Shown one piece after another: positions 46,978 through 55,684 of a DNA stretch of 64,000 nucleotides. Below the pieces are notes generated by a model. That model was not told the origin of the DNA and did not search any database. It saw only the letters and a program-made list of their open reading frames with translations. How positions within the stretch are numbered: the first letter of the stretch is position 1; each line of letters starts with the position of its first letter. Both the position numbers and the translations under genes were made by a program. The stretch comes from Nitrincola schmidtii (GTDB taxonomy: Bacteria; Pseudomonadota; Gammaproteobacteria; Pseudomonadales; Balneatricaceae). The stretch is taken from NCBI RefSeq assembly GCF_008973715.1, contig NZ_WBOL01000008.1:62001-126000 (forward strand), written 5' to 3'.

Positions 46978-47889
46978 CTAAGGTTTAAGCACTAAAATAT
47001 CGCAAGGTACAGCGTCTAGCACTCGCTCGACGCTGCTACCGAGCAAGAGTCGATCAATCATTCCACGCGCCAAAGAACCCATCACCACCATATTTATGCT
47101 CTTTTCTCGCACAAACTCGGGCAGTTTGCGATGTATCTCTCCTTCAACAACATGTAACAAGCTTAGATCAAATGAAGGATCAAAGGATAACACCACCTCT
47201 TTCAGACGTGCTTCATGCTCAGCTTTTATGCGAAGGTGCATCGACTCAAAATCACCAATGACCGTGTCATCAAAAATCGCCGATTGAGGAATCGATGCGA
47301 AAGTATGCAGGATATGTAATTCTGCACCTAAGGATTTAGCCATGACTTGTGCATATTGAAGTATTTTTAAGTCTATCTCTGCCGCTTTATCATGAGCATG
47401 AAAAGGATCTATCGCCGCCACAATACGCATATGCTCAGGCCAAGGTTGCTCCTTACATAACAATAGCGGGGTTTGCGCTTCACGAAGTAAAAGCCAGTCT
47501 TGGGGTGCCAAGAGTCGATGCAACAAATGAGGATGCTCTGCCACTTCATGCAAAATTAAATCCGGCTGAAAGCGCTTAGCTTTCGTTAAGACTCCATCAG
47601 TAATATATTTAGCCCAAGCGACATCGGTGGTAATTTCGCAAGAATGGTGACGATAGGAAGATGCTATTTGATCGAGTACCTTTTCCATCGCCCGCATGCG
47701 TTGATGTTGCAGGTTATCCAGCATAGCCGGACTGATCATACTCATACTGCTAGGGTAGGATTGATAACCGCACTTAAACAACTCGATTGAGGTGTTTGCA
47801 CACTCACTGACGCGAATAGCCTTATCTAGCAAACTATCAGTCGGCTCTTCAGTGGTCATGTTGACCAGCATTTTACTGAGCTTAGCCAT
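46978..47889 (-). CDS. Tandem-domain universal stress protein (UspE-like)
   Basis: A 303-residue protein of two tandem Usp domains. The layout (N-terminal degenerate domain, DWLLLREAQTPLLLCKEQPWPEHMRIVAAIDP in the middle, second domain ending VPCDILVLKP) matches UspE of Escherichia coli. The second domain has GSLARGMIDRLLLGSS, a nucleotide-binding-like loop. UspE is linked to aggregation, motility and survival. I start at the ATG at 47889, preceded by AGGAGA, rather than nine codons earlier. Confidence 0.87.
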   Translation of the reverse strand: MAKLSKMLVNMTTEEPTDSLLDKAIRVSECANTSIELFKCGYQSYPSSMSMISPAMLDNLQHQRMRAMEKVLDQIASSYRHHSCEITTDVAWAKYITDGVLTKAKRFQPDLILHEVAEHPHLLHRLLAPQDWLLLREAQTPLLLCKEQPWPEHMRIVAAIDPFHAHDKAAEIDLKILQYAQVMAKSLGAELHILHTFASIPQSAIFDDTVIGDFESMHLRIKAEHEARLKEVVLSFDPSFDLSLLHVVEGEIHRKLPEFVREKSINMVVMGSLARGMIDRLLLGSSVERVLDAVPCDILVLKP

Positions 47890-47957
47890 CTTACTTCTCC
47901 TAAAAACCTTTATCACTTAAGTCTAGCTCATACCACTCACCAAAACGCTGATCAAAC

Positions 47958-48584
47958 TCAGCAAAATGGCCAAATGCATAGACCAGAGGGTAAACGACAG
48001 TTAGGTATTTGAGACTCATAAGCACGCGCCCTACTCTCTACCGTACGTGCAACGTTGATAAGCCAAGGCTTATTATTATAGGTCCGATTCCTGAAACCTG
48101 TGTGCCCCTCGTGATAATTTAAATAGAGGTTAAAAGCATCGGTTAATGCGATGCCATTCCGCTGATTCGATACGCTGTTATACCAACCAATAAAATCTAA
48201 AGCATCATCAATATTGGTCCGGCGCGCAAGTCGATTACCGGTTGCCCGTCGATAGTCATCCCAAGTGCCATCTTGCGCTTGTGCATAGCCAAAAGCAGAG
48301 GATTTTCGTGGCATAGGAATAAAACCAAACAAGGTTGGTCTTGGGGGACGTGCATTATGAACAAATGAGGATTCTTGTCTTACAAAAGCAATCTGTATGG
48401 ATACAGGAGTACCCCAGCGTGATTCAGATTTTTTCGCTGCTCGATACCAGCTAGGATCATGCGCGATAATGTCACAAATATTTTCATGTGCTCGCGCAGG
48501 AGGCGGCGATGAAGCACAACCAGATAACAGGAAAATTGCTGACAAGATCAGGAAAAGTAAGGTATTTTTAAATATTCTATTCAT
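47958..48584 (-). CDS. Lysozyme-like transglycosylase lipoprotein
   Basis: A 208-residue lipoprotein. The signal peptide ends in LSGC, so the mature protein starts at a Cys followed by Ala, compatible with outer-membrane sorting. The body resembles an SLT/lysozyme-like domain: VRQESSF carries the probable catalytic Glu, SAFGYAQAQDGTWDDY follows, and NLYLNYHEGHTGF resembles the GYNAG-type segment. It ends in a Cys-rich tail (NCRLPSGLCIWPFC), unusual for the family. Function is predicted peptidoglycan cleavage. I used the ATG at 48584, not the TTG two codons before it. Confidence 0.84.
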   Translation of the reverse strand: MNRIFKNTLLFLILSAIFLLSGCASSPPPARAHENICDIIAHDPSWYRAAKKSESRWGTPVSIQIAFVRQESSFVHNARPPRPTLFGFIPMPRKSSAFGYAQAQDGTWDDYRRATGNRLARRTNIDDALDFIGWYNSVSNQRNGIALTDAFNLYLNYHEGHTGFRNRTYNNKPWLINVARTVESRARAYESQIPNCRLPSGLCIWPFC

Positions 48585-48612
48585 ACACAAAATATACCTG
48601 ATTGTGTATGAA

Positions 48613-48650
48613 ATAAAACCCCATATCTTAGTAAAGATATGGGGTTTTAT
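48613..48650 (-). terminator. Strong bidirectional-type terminator
   Basis: A perfect 17-bp hairpin (48613-48629 with 48634-48650) has a CCCC/GGGG core, a 4-base loop and A/T-rich flanks on both sides. Read on the minus strand it ends the SLC23-like permease transcript, 22 bases after that gene's stop. The AT-rich flanks would also work on the other strand. Confidence 0.93.
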
Positions 48651-48671
48651 GATTTTCGATTGAAACGTAAC

Positions 48672-50090
48672 TTAGTGAGGCTGTTTCCCTTCCTCTACGA
48701 CGGCAGGATCAGGATTTTCCTCTATGTGTATCGGCTCCTCTGGTGCTTCACCCTCATGCTCTTTAAGAGCACTCTTGCTACGCATTTCGATCAACAACCA
48801 CAGAACAAAACCTGCACCAAGACCCCAAGCTGCACCATGAGTAGCTAAAACCACACCCATGATTCCTGCGACACCCATGGAGGTTGCATTATCAATCTGC
48901 TCTACAGCCACGGCGATACACAGATAGCCAGTGATCAACAACGTGATTGACAAGGCGATCGGCAGAACAGGTCTGAACAACGTGACCAGTGGTAGCAAGA
49001 AGAGTGCAATGAAACCAACTATCCAGAAAACACCCGCACCTGAGTAAATGGTATCCATGGCACCACGACCATAACGGTAGCGCTCAGCAATGGTCGCCAT
49101 GACACCGGTAAACAGAGGACCTGCCAAGCCTGGGTATGGCGCAAAGAATGAGTGCATCAAGTTACGGATACCAGTGACAATATGCACACGGTCTACGTTA
49201 ACTTCAATTTTTTCATCTGGACGTAAATGGTCAACACGCTTTAATAAGCTTTGGCCCACAATGATGTCACCAAACGCTATAATGTAAGCGATAATCGCAG
49301 TTGGTATAGCCGCTAGCACCAGTTGGAAGGTTGGGAAGCCAACGGTAAAGGGTAAATAGTCCCATATTTTACCAAAAGCGGGTAACTCTATGCCCCACTG
49401 AACAGCTGGCAAAGGATACTCAGACACTGACCAACCGATCACCATGGTGATCAACATACCCGGAACCATACCGTAACCGGCAATTATTTTGGCCCAACGG
49501 TGTTTTTCTACCCAGTCACGGAAAGAGAGGGAGAAAAGTACGTATACGGTGATCAAACCACCGATACCCAATGAAATTGGCGTGTTGTACAAACGTCCAC
49601 CTTCACTGATTTCACCACTGATCGCCGCTATACCCGCACCTAGCAAGATACCTGCCTTGATTGAATTGGGAATATTGTTGACCAGCTTACTGCCTAAACG
49701 GGTAATACCCATAAATAGGAAGATAAACGTAACCACGAGTTGCAACGCAACTAAGGCACGAATAGCATCAGGACCTGGCTCAAATCCTCCAATAAATAGA
49801 AGTACAACAGGTATCGCAGGTGTTATCCAACCTGGAACAAAAGGCACACCTAACAAGTTAGGTAGCATAAACCCTATGCCACAGACGACTACATAGGCTA
49901 GTGCAACGTCATAAGGGAGCCCTAAGTAACGCTCTAGCAAAGGAATCATACCCATTGCTACGACAAACATTACCAGTGCCTGAATTGTTTCTGCCACTTC
50001 CCAACGGTAGTGAATGAATGGCAAACGGATCTTGAAGGGACCCGCGGGCCAGTAAGGGTGTTCCTCACCATGCTTACGCTGATATAACAT
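48672..50090 (-). CDS. SLC23/NCS2-like permease
   Basis: A 472-residue inner-membrane protein with 12-14 hydrophobic segments, resembling the SLC23/NCS2 xanthine-uracil permease superfamily in general plan; QALVMFVVAMGMIPLLERYLG is the first helix pair and IPTAIIAYIIAFGDIIVGQSL sits where the substrate motif is expected. I do not see the canonical nucleobase signature, so the substrate is open and the name is tentative. The C-terminal 35 residues are an acidic, Glu/Pro-rich cytosolic tail. It is preceded by a 184-base gap with a 10-bp inverted repeat and followed by a strong terminator. Confidence 0.72.
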   Translation of the reverse strand: MLYQRKHGEEHPYWPAGPFKIRLPFIHYRWEVAETIQALVMFVVAMGMIPLLERYLGLPYDVALAYVVVCGIGFMLPNLLGVPFVPGWITPAIPVVLLFIGGFEPGPDAIRALVALQLVVTFIFLFMGITRLGSKLVNNIPNSIKAGILLGAGIAAISGEISEGGRLYNTPISLGIGGLITVYVLFSLSFRDWVEKHRWAKIIAGYGMVPGMLITMVIGWSVSEYPLPAVQWGIELPAFGKIWDYLPFTVGFPTFQLVLAAIPTAIIAYIIAFGDIIVGQSLLKRVDHLRPDEKIEVNVDRVHIVTGIRNLMHSFFAPYPGLAGPLFTGVMATIAERYRYGRGAMDTIYSGAGVFWIVGFIALFLLPLVTLFRPVLPIALSITLLITGYLCIAVAVEQIDNATSMGVAGIMGVVLATHGAAWGLGAGFVLWLLIEMRSKSALKEHEGEAPEEPIHIEENPDPAVVEEGKQPH

Positions 50091-50207
50091 AGGGTTCTCT
50101 CTGTTTTATTCCTTAAGAAAAGGGAGTTGAAGTGTGATTAACAGCACACCTCATGGGACGCAGTAAAGGTAAACCCTTATCACTATTGAAGTCGATACAG
50201 AAAGGAG

Positions 50208-50238
50208 ATACTTTAGTCGCAATTAACCACTAAAGTAT
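50208..50238. repeat. Inverted repeat between the EAL gene and the permease gene
   Basis: ATACTTTAGT (50208-50217) is complementary to ACTAAAGTAT (50229-50238) across 11 bases. It could be a regulatory site for the permease gene or a hairpin at the end of the upstream transcript; there is no U-tract on the minus strand. Confidence 0.6.
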
Positions 50239-50274
50239 TAGGGAAAACACTAATCTCGCTTTCAGACTCATCGA

Positions 50275-52653
50275 TTAACTGTTCACTGTCAAACGATCAT
50301 CATGAAGCGGTTGTGGATGACCCAGTAAATAACCTTGAAAACGCTTACAACCGAGACTTTTTAGCAGGTTAAATTGCTGCTCCGTTTCCACTCCTTCAGC
50401 AATCACTTCAAAGTTAAAAGCTTCTCCAAGCGATAATACTGTTCTTACAATGGCTTCTTCACCACTGCCAGAAGTCAAGCTTCTAACAAATGACTGATCA
50501 ATTTTAATTTGGCTAACAGGCAAGTGTTTAAGATAACTCAGTGAAGAGTAACCCGTTCCAAAATCATCTAAAGAAACTTGAACACCCATTTCACGAAGTT
50601 CAATAATCTTTAATGAAACCTGATCTATTTGTTCGACAAGAAGACTCTCTGTTAGCTCTAACTTCAATCGCTCTGGATTGATTTGATGCATCGAGACAAG
50701 CTGTCTAATATCATCAACAAAGGAAGCTTTGGATATCTGCAACCCACTGACATTCACTGCCAAAACCAAGTGCTGATATTCAGCAATAGCTGACCAAGTC
50801 TGTAATTGTTGACACGCTGTTTGTAAAACCCATTTTCCAATCGACACAATCAGATCTGAGCGCTCCGCTACCGGAATAAACTCCGCTGGCGAAACAAACC
50901 CTAACTCTGGATGATGCCAGCGCAAAAGAGCCTCAGCACCAATAACGGATCTATCTACATCTGTTTGAACTTGATAGTAGAGCATAAACTCTTTATTTTG
51001 CTGCGCTCGCAGCAAGGCTTGATAAACCTTAATATAACGCTGAGTCAAGGCTTCGGCGCGTTCATCGTAAAATACAATTCTTCGATTAGTATCTGCTCTG
51101 GCTTGCTGAAGTGCAGAGGTCGATTGCTGAATAATATCATCAGCCGATCGATCATCATGATCATAAAGAGATACCCCAATTCGGCTTTTCAACCGCAAAG
51201 AGATCTCTTCTATCAGGAATTCAGCACTCAAGCGTTGATGCAATGTTTGTGATAACTGCTCCATATCCAGTGCAACCTGACTGCTATTATTGCCTACGTC
51301 AGGAAACCAGATAACAAACTCATCTGACCCCCAGCGGCAAATGATACGTGCTTGATCACAATACTTGACTAACCGACGAGCAGTTTCTATTAAGATTTTA
51401 TCGCCAATAACATGCCCTTGAGCTTCGTTTATACTTCTAAATCCGTCGATATTGACACAAAACACAGCGCCCAACTGCCTTTTGCGCCCACTATCAAGGA
51501 AACGCTGCAACTCTTGCTCTAAGTGCTGACGATTGGGTAATCCAGTCAAGGCATCATGCAAACTCAAATACCTAAGCCGCGATTCAGCTTCTTTAAGCCT
51601 AGTCAGATCATTAAACGCAGCAACGTAAAATTGAATAGTTTGCTGATCATCGCAAACGGCATGAATCGTTAATAACTCAGGATATAACTCTCCATTTTTA
51701 TGAAGATTCCAAATCTCTCCACTCCAATAATGATTTCGCTGCAGCTCATGGTACATGCCAAGATAAAACGCCTGATCATGATAGCCGGATTTAAGTATTG
51801 CAGGTGTCTTACCTATCACCTCTTCTTCGGCATACCCGGTGATTGAGGTGAAGGCGTGATTCACTCTAAGAATGTGCTCTTGAGCATCGGTAATAAACAT
51901 ACCCGAAGGCGTTTCGAATGCGACGGCAGCAAGTCGCTGCTCCTGTTGGGACGATTCCAAACGTTCCAACATTGTATTTACTTCTGCAAATAATTTACCA
52001 AACTCATTTCGTTCTTGAATGGAAATTCTGGCAGACATTTGATCAGTTTCTTCTATTTTTTCTAGAAAACCCACTAGAGAAAGAATCGGGCGCGTAAATC
52101 GTTTGCCTGTGATTACCGCAAGCATTAACGAAAAGGGCACCATGAATAACGAAATGGCTAACAGAGTTAAACTATCGCGTTTCAATACCTCAATTAGGGT
52201 ATTGAGCCTATAGCTCACAAAAACCGTGCCGATCACCAAGTTTTCATAGATAACCGGAATAAACAGGTATAAATTTGCACCCTCACGTTGTGAAGTAACA
52301 TCCGAGATATCAGGCAACTCCGGAATTGTAAAATTCTCTTGCCGATGAAATTGATAAGCGGGTCGCCGGTCGATTTGGTAAAAGACGAGTGCCTCCAAGT
52401 CACCGAATGATTCCAACTTAGTTGAAATGTCTGCCGCAACTGCCAAATCCTTTAACAACGCAAGGCGAGCTAAATCCTGGCTTAATACCAGCGCGACGGT
52501 GTTCGCCTGCGAAGTGATTCGCTCCTGCTGCATGGCCATATACCATACCAGAAAGCTGGTATAACCTACCGCTCCCGTTAACAATGCAACCGATAAAATA
52601 ATGATGACTAACCGGCGCGTTATCGAACCTTTACATTTAAACCCGTGGATCAA
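50275..52653 (-). CDS. Membrane GGDEF-EAL protein, probable c-di-GMP phosphodiesterase
   Basis: A 792-residue inner-membrane signalling protein. Two membrane helices (about residues 15-38 and 165-190) flank a periplasmic sensor region resembling CHASE8. A HAMP linker and a PAS domain (about 240-360) follow, then GGDEF (about 365-530) and EAL (about 540-785). The GGDEF motif is GSDEF: the essential second glycine is Ser, so cyclase activity is unlikely. The EAL domain keeps EALLRW, NVSG, LELTES, SLDDFGTGYSS, KIDQSF, AEGVE and the final Gln-Gly, so it should hydrolyse c-di-GMP. It is four bases after the rhodanese gene, so they may be co-transcribed. Confidence 0.92.
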   Translation of the reverse strand: MIHGFKCKGSITRRLVIIILSVALLTGAVGYTSFLVWYMAMQQERITSQANTVALVLSQDLARLALLKDLAVAADISTKLESFGDLEALVFYQIDRRPAYQFHRQENFTIPELPDISDVTSQREGANLYLFIPVIYENLVIGTVFVSYRLNTLIEVLKRDSLTLLAISLFMVPFSLMLAVITGKRFTRPILSLVGFLEKIEETDQMSARISIQERNEFGKLFAEVNTMLERLESSQQEQRLAAVAFETPSGMFITDAQEHILRVNHAFTSITGYAEEEVIGKTPAILKSGYHDQAFYLGMYHELQRNHYWSGEIWNLHKNGELYPELLTIHAVCDDQQTIQFYVAAFNDLTRLKEAESRLRYLSLHDALTGLPNRQHLEQELQRFLDSGRKRQLGAVFCVNIDGFRSINEAQGHVIGDKILIETARRLVKYCDQARIICRWGSDEFVIWFPDVGNNSSQVALDMEQLSQTLHQRLSAEFLIEEISLRLKSRIGVSLYDHDDRSADDIIQQSTSALQQARADTNRRIVFYDERAEALTQRYIKVYQALLRAQQNKEFMLYYQVQTDVDRSVIGAEALLRWHHPELGFVSPAEFIPVAERSDLIVSIGKWVLQTACQQLQTWSAIAEYQHLVLAVNVSGLQISKASFVDDIRQLVSMHQINPERLKLELTESLLVEQIDQVSLKIIELREMGVQVSLDDFGTGYSSLSYLKHLPVSQIKIDQSFVRSLTSGSGEEAIVRTVLSLGEAFNFEVIAEGVETEQQFNLLKSLGCKRFQGYLLGHPQPLHDDRLTVNS

Positions 52654-52656
52654 GGT

Positions 52657-53535
52657 TTAGGGTTCCACTTCAGATGGATTGGTAATGGGTAGTACTGGAT
52701 CATTCCCCCACTCTTGCCATGAACCATCGTATATCGACACTTTATATCCTAACTCTTGCAATACAATAAAATTCAGCGCTGACTCCGCACCGCCACCGCA
52801 ATAAAGAATAATCTCTTCATCTTTTGGCAAATCAGCATATACGGATGCCAATTCTTCTAGCGGCCGAATTCTGTTACCCGTGTCTGTAACTTCATAGTTT
52901 TGTGTGCAAGGATAATGTTCAGCGGTAGGAATATGACCGAAACGATTGGCGGTAGACTTCACCCCAAAATAATGTGGCTGCTCTCTTCCATCAAGTATCC
53001 GGCGTTGGCCAATAGAAACCAATGTCCCTAATTTCGACTGCAACTTGCTTTGATCAAGTGTAGGAACGAAATTTGTTGCCTCAGGCAAAATGGCTTCATT
53101 AGTCACAGGTAGCAATCCTTCTGACCAATCGCCAAAACCAACATTCAATAACTTAACATTGGTATGTCCTAGGGTTTCTAACAACCAAAAGAGCCTAGCT
53201 GCCCAAATAAACTCTCCATTGTCCATAACGATAATGGTTTTGTCATAATCAACACTCGCTTCACTAAACAGCTGTTGCAATTGTTGCAAGCTAGGCATCA
53301 TGAAATTTTCGTCAAAAAGATATTCGTATGGAACATTCACTGCTTTTTCAATGTGTTGAAGGTTAAAATCAGAATCACTTCTGACATCGATTAACAGCAC
53401 ATCCTGTCGATCTAGATGATTGCTTAACCACTCTGCATCAACGATCGATCCTGGCTCATTGGCTAGTGAGAAAGGACTGAGCAGGATCAAAGCGGAAAAC
53501 AACAATGTGGAAACTACTTTAGTAAAACGTTTCAT
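52657..53535 (-). CDS. Periplasmic tandem rhodanese (thiosulfate sulfurtransferase)
   Basis: A 292-residue protein with a signal peptide (hydrophobic stretch about residues 8-24, LLFSALILLSPFSLANEP) and two rhodanese domains. The N-terminal domain lacks the catalytic Cys (MDNGEFIWAARL instead). The C-terminal domain has the active-site loop YCGGGAESALN, with Cys in the expected place. It should transfer sulfur from thiosulfate in the periplasm; the acceptor is unknown. I take the ATG at 53535; a TTG two codons upstream is the alternative. Confidence 0.89.
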   Translation of the reverse strand: MKRFTKVVSTLLFSALILLSPFSLANEPGSIVDAEWLSNHLDRQDVLLIDVRSDSDFNLQHIEKAVNVPYEYLFDENFMMPSLQQLQQLFSEASVDYDKTIIVMDNGEFIWAARLFWLLETLGHTNVKLLNVGFGDWSEGLLPVTNEAILPEATNFVPTLDQSKLQSKLGTLVSIGQRRILDGREQPHYFGVKSTANRFGHIPTAEHYPCTQNYEVTDTGNRIRPLEELASVYADLPKDEEIILYCGGGAESALNFIVLQELGYKVSIYDGSWQEWGNDPVLPITNPSEVEP

Positions 53536-53577
53536 AATCAACCTACAACTTAATGGTTTGATAAGCAGCGCGAATTT

Positions 53578-53597
53578 CAGATATATTGAAATATCTG
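53578..53597. promoter_or_regulatory. Operator-like palindrome in the rhodanese/yqhA gap
   Basis: CAGATAT (53578-53584) and ATATCTG (53591-53597) form a perfect inverted repeat with a 6-base spacer, about 43 bases upstream of the rhodanese start. It overlaps a nested TTCA/TGAA pair. The remainder of this 253-base divergent gap is AT-rich. Confidence 0.5.
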
Positions 53598-53788
53598 TTT
53601 AACACTAGCAGATTGAATTAAAAAAACACTGAGGCTAATCAAAAAACCAAGACTTAGAACCACTATTTATACTAAATTGTTTAGACTCATGAGCGAAAAC
53701 ATCTTATTAAAATCTTGGTAAACTCTTGGTAAAAATCTCTAAAAAATTATGCTTTATCATATAAATCATGAATGACTGGAAAAATATA

Positions 53789-54319
53789 ATGGAAAAAATT
53801 CTTAATTCAAGTCGTTTCTTAGTGTTATTTATCGTTATCATCTGTTCTATTTCGGCACTTTTACTGTATTTATCCAGCATGAATGTAATCTTTAATATCG
53901 TACTTGAAGTGTTAGAACGCGTTCCCAGCAGTGCGGATAGTGGCAAAAGACTTGCTGTTAAACTGCTCAAAATCCTTGACACCTTGCTGATTGCGGTGAC
54001 TTTCCAAATAATCGCTGTCGGTCTTTATCGCTTATTCATTTCATCGTCCGAGACCAGTGGTTCGGGATTATTATCAGCTTTGAAAATCAATGACTTTCAT
54101 GACCTGAAAATCACCCTGATTCAAGTGGCGATGGTCATTATGGTGGTACTGTTTCTAGAACAGGCTGTCGAAGTTGGCGCCACTATCGAGACACTTTATA
54201 TGGGGATCGCCATCTCGTTAGTCATCTTCAGTGGCGTCTTTGCCGCGAAAAGTATGGGACACAGATCCGACTCGGCACAAAAGGCAATTGACAGATTCAT
54301 CGAAAAAAACGATCTATAA
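53789..54319 (+). CDS. YqhA family membrane protein (UPF0114)
   Basis: A 176-residue protein with four hydrophobic segments. The opening EKILNSSRFLVLFIVIICS, the middle LKILDTLLIAVTFQIIAVGLY and the FLEQAVEVG segment match the YqhA/UPF0114 family, whose function is unknown. I use the ATG at 53789 because the family normally starts at MEKIL-like residues and a GGAAA lies upstream; an ATG at 53768 would add seven residues. Confidence 0.84.
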   Translation: MEKILNSSRFLVLFIVIICSISALLLYLSSMNVIFNIVLEVLERVPSSADSGKRLAVKLLKILDTLLIAVTFQIIAVGLYRLFISSSETSGSGLLSALKINDFHDLKITLIQVAMVIMVVLFLEQAVEVGATIETLYMGIAISLVIFSGVFAAKSMGHRSDSAQKAIDRFIEKNDL

Positions 54320-54393
54320 ATATCAACTATCCTGTTTTACCGATATGAAACCAGTGCTATAACTAAGTTGTAACCCATCACTGGAGGTGTACC

Positions 54394-54711
54394 ATGAAAA
54401 CAATTAGACAAGTATCACTGGATTCTCACAAAGTTGTGAATGAGTTGATCCTAAAAGAAGGCTACAGAATCGTCAAAACCGAGTTCAGCTTCAATCAGTC
54501 AATTGTTGCTTGGATAGAAGAGCCACTGCGTGCCGACCTACCCACTGAACACTGTTTTTTGAAAGTGGTTGAAAACAGTCAACCGGTACCTTTGGTGTAT
54601 GAATATGTGAGTTCTGCTTTCAATCCGTTTGATTCAAAAGCAGTACATTTGTTCCGAGTTCCTGAAAGTGTTGCTAGATCTGAACCTACTCGACTCTCGG
54701 CGGTTGCTTAA
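54394..54711 (+). CDS. Small soluble protein, unrecognised
   Basis: A 105-residue soluble protein with no signal peptide or membrane helix. GGAGG precedes the ATG, so it is very likely translated. It contains aromatic and Glu-rich strands (EFSFNQSIVAWIEEPL, VPLVYEYVSSAFNPFD) and no known motif. The small size, mixed alpha/beta look and absence of Cys pairs do not point to a class. It lies 60 bases before the NhaR-like gene on the same strand and might be co-expressed. I do not recognise a family. Confidence 0.72.
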   Translation: MKTIRQVSLDSHKVVNELILKEGYRIVKTEFSFNQSIVAWIEEPLRADLPTEHCFLKVVENSQPVPLVYEYVSSAFNPFDSKAVHLFRVPESVARSEPTRLSAVA

Positions 54712-54770
54712 CTATGCTTAAGTGACACATAAAAGAAAATCTGATCAGAAGCCACATTAAGGAGGAGCTT

Positions 54771-55664
54771 TTGGACAAAAGGATTAACTACAAACATCTG
54801 CATTACTTCAGGACTATTGCCAGGGAAGGCTCCATCGCTGCTGCTAGTGAAATTCTCAAGCTCGCTCCGCAAACACTCAGTGGACAACTTTCTCAACTAG
54901 AATCTGATTTCGGTCGCTTACTCTTTAAACGCGAAGGTCGAAAACTCAAGCTAACCCCTTTTGGTCAGCAGGTGTTTGATTACACCGATGCAATGTTCTC
55001 TATCGCTGACGAATTATCTTACTTTTTAAATACCGACCAACTGATTGAACGTCATATTTTTAGGGTCGGTGTATCCTCATCCATCCACAAACTGATCGTT
55101 TACAACCTACTTCAACCTGCGTACAACAAAACTCCACAACTGCATTTAATCTGCAAAACTGGTGAAACCGAGCGCCAGCTTAATGAGCTACGCACACACA
55201 AGCTCGATCTATTAATTACGGATCGCCTGAAAGTCATTGATGATGTCACAGCTTTCCAAATTAAAGAGGTTTTAAGTTCGGGTATCAGTTTGTTTGCGGC
55301 GCCTAGTATTGCAAAAAAGTTACGAGAAAAAGGGTTACCCGAGAGCTTACAAGATGCCGTTTTGTTGGCGAATGCACGTAATGCGGTTTACTTTGAACGC
55401 TTAATCGCTTGGTTAGCTAAGCGCAATATTCATATGCGTATCGGTGCAGAAATAGATGACAGTGCGTTGATTAAGATTTTCGGCTCTCATGGCATGGGCG
55501 TTTTTGCCGCCCCCACCATGATCGCTGATGAAGTGTGCCGTCAGTATCAAGTCGAATTATTACTCGAAATTGATTCTGTTCAGGACAAAATCTATGCCCT
55601 ATATAATGAGATGTCTAACGCCTCTCCTTGGATTGAAGAGATCTGTAACACCCAGTTTAATTAG
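54771..55664 (+). CDS. NhaR-like LysR-family regulator
   Basis: A 297-residue LysR-type transcription regulator. The winged helix-turn-helix (YKHLHYFRTIAREGSIAAAS, then APQTLSGQLSQLESDFGRLLF) and the C-terminal ligand domain, especially SALIKIFGSHGMGVFAAPTM-like and WIEEICNT segments, resemble NhaR of Escherichia coli, which responds to Na+ and controls nhaA, pgaABCD and osmC. It starts with TTG, but AAGGAGGAG lies close upstream. No nhaA is adjacent. It is convergent with the beta-barrel gene of the MMPL operon. Confidence 0.87.
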   Translation: MDKRINYKHLHYFRTIAREGSIAAASEILKLAPQTLSGQLSQLESDFGRLLFKREGRKLKLTPFGQQVFDYTDAMFSIADELSYFLNTDQLIERHIFRVGVSSSIHKLIVYNLLQPAYNKTPQLHLICKTGETERQLNELRTHKLDLLITDRLKVIDDVTAFQIKEVLSSGISLFAAPSIAKKLREKGLPESLQDAVLLANARNAVYFERLIAWLAKRNIHMRIGAEIDDSALIKIFGSHGMGVFAAPTMIADEVCRQYQVELLLEIDSVQDKIYALYNEMSNASPWIEEICNTQFN

Positions 55665-55684
55665 TCTTTTGCCTTTACCCTCTT

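Noticed and set aside
47948-47961. Fnr-like sequence upstream of the UspE-type gene
   Set aside because: Only seven of ten consensus positions match (CTGATCAAACTCAG), and it lies at the end of the neighbouring lipoprotein gene; too weak to list as a site.
49489-49896. Open frame of 135 codons on the plus strand inside the SLC23-like permease
   Set aside because: Antisense to membrane helices of a real gene; composition is a mirror of hydrophobic codons.
53713-53732. Short tandem repeat TCTTGGTAA, 11 bases apart
   Set aside because: Two nine-base copies in AT-rich DNA are likely by chance and no function is suggested.
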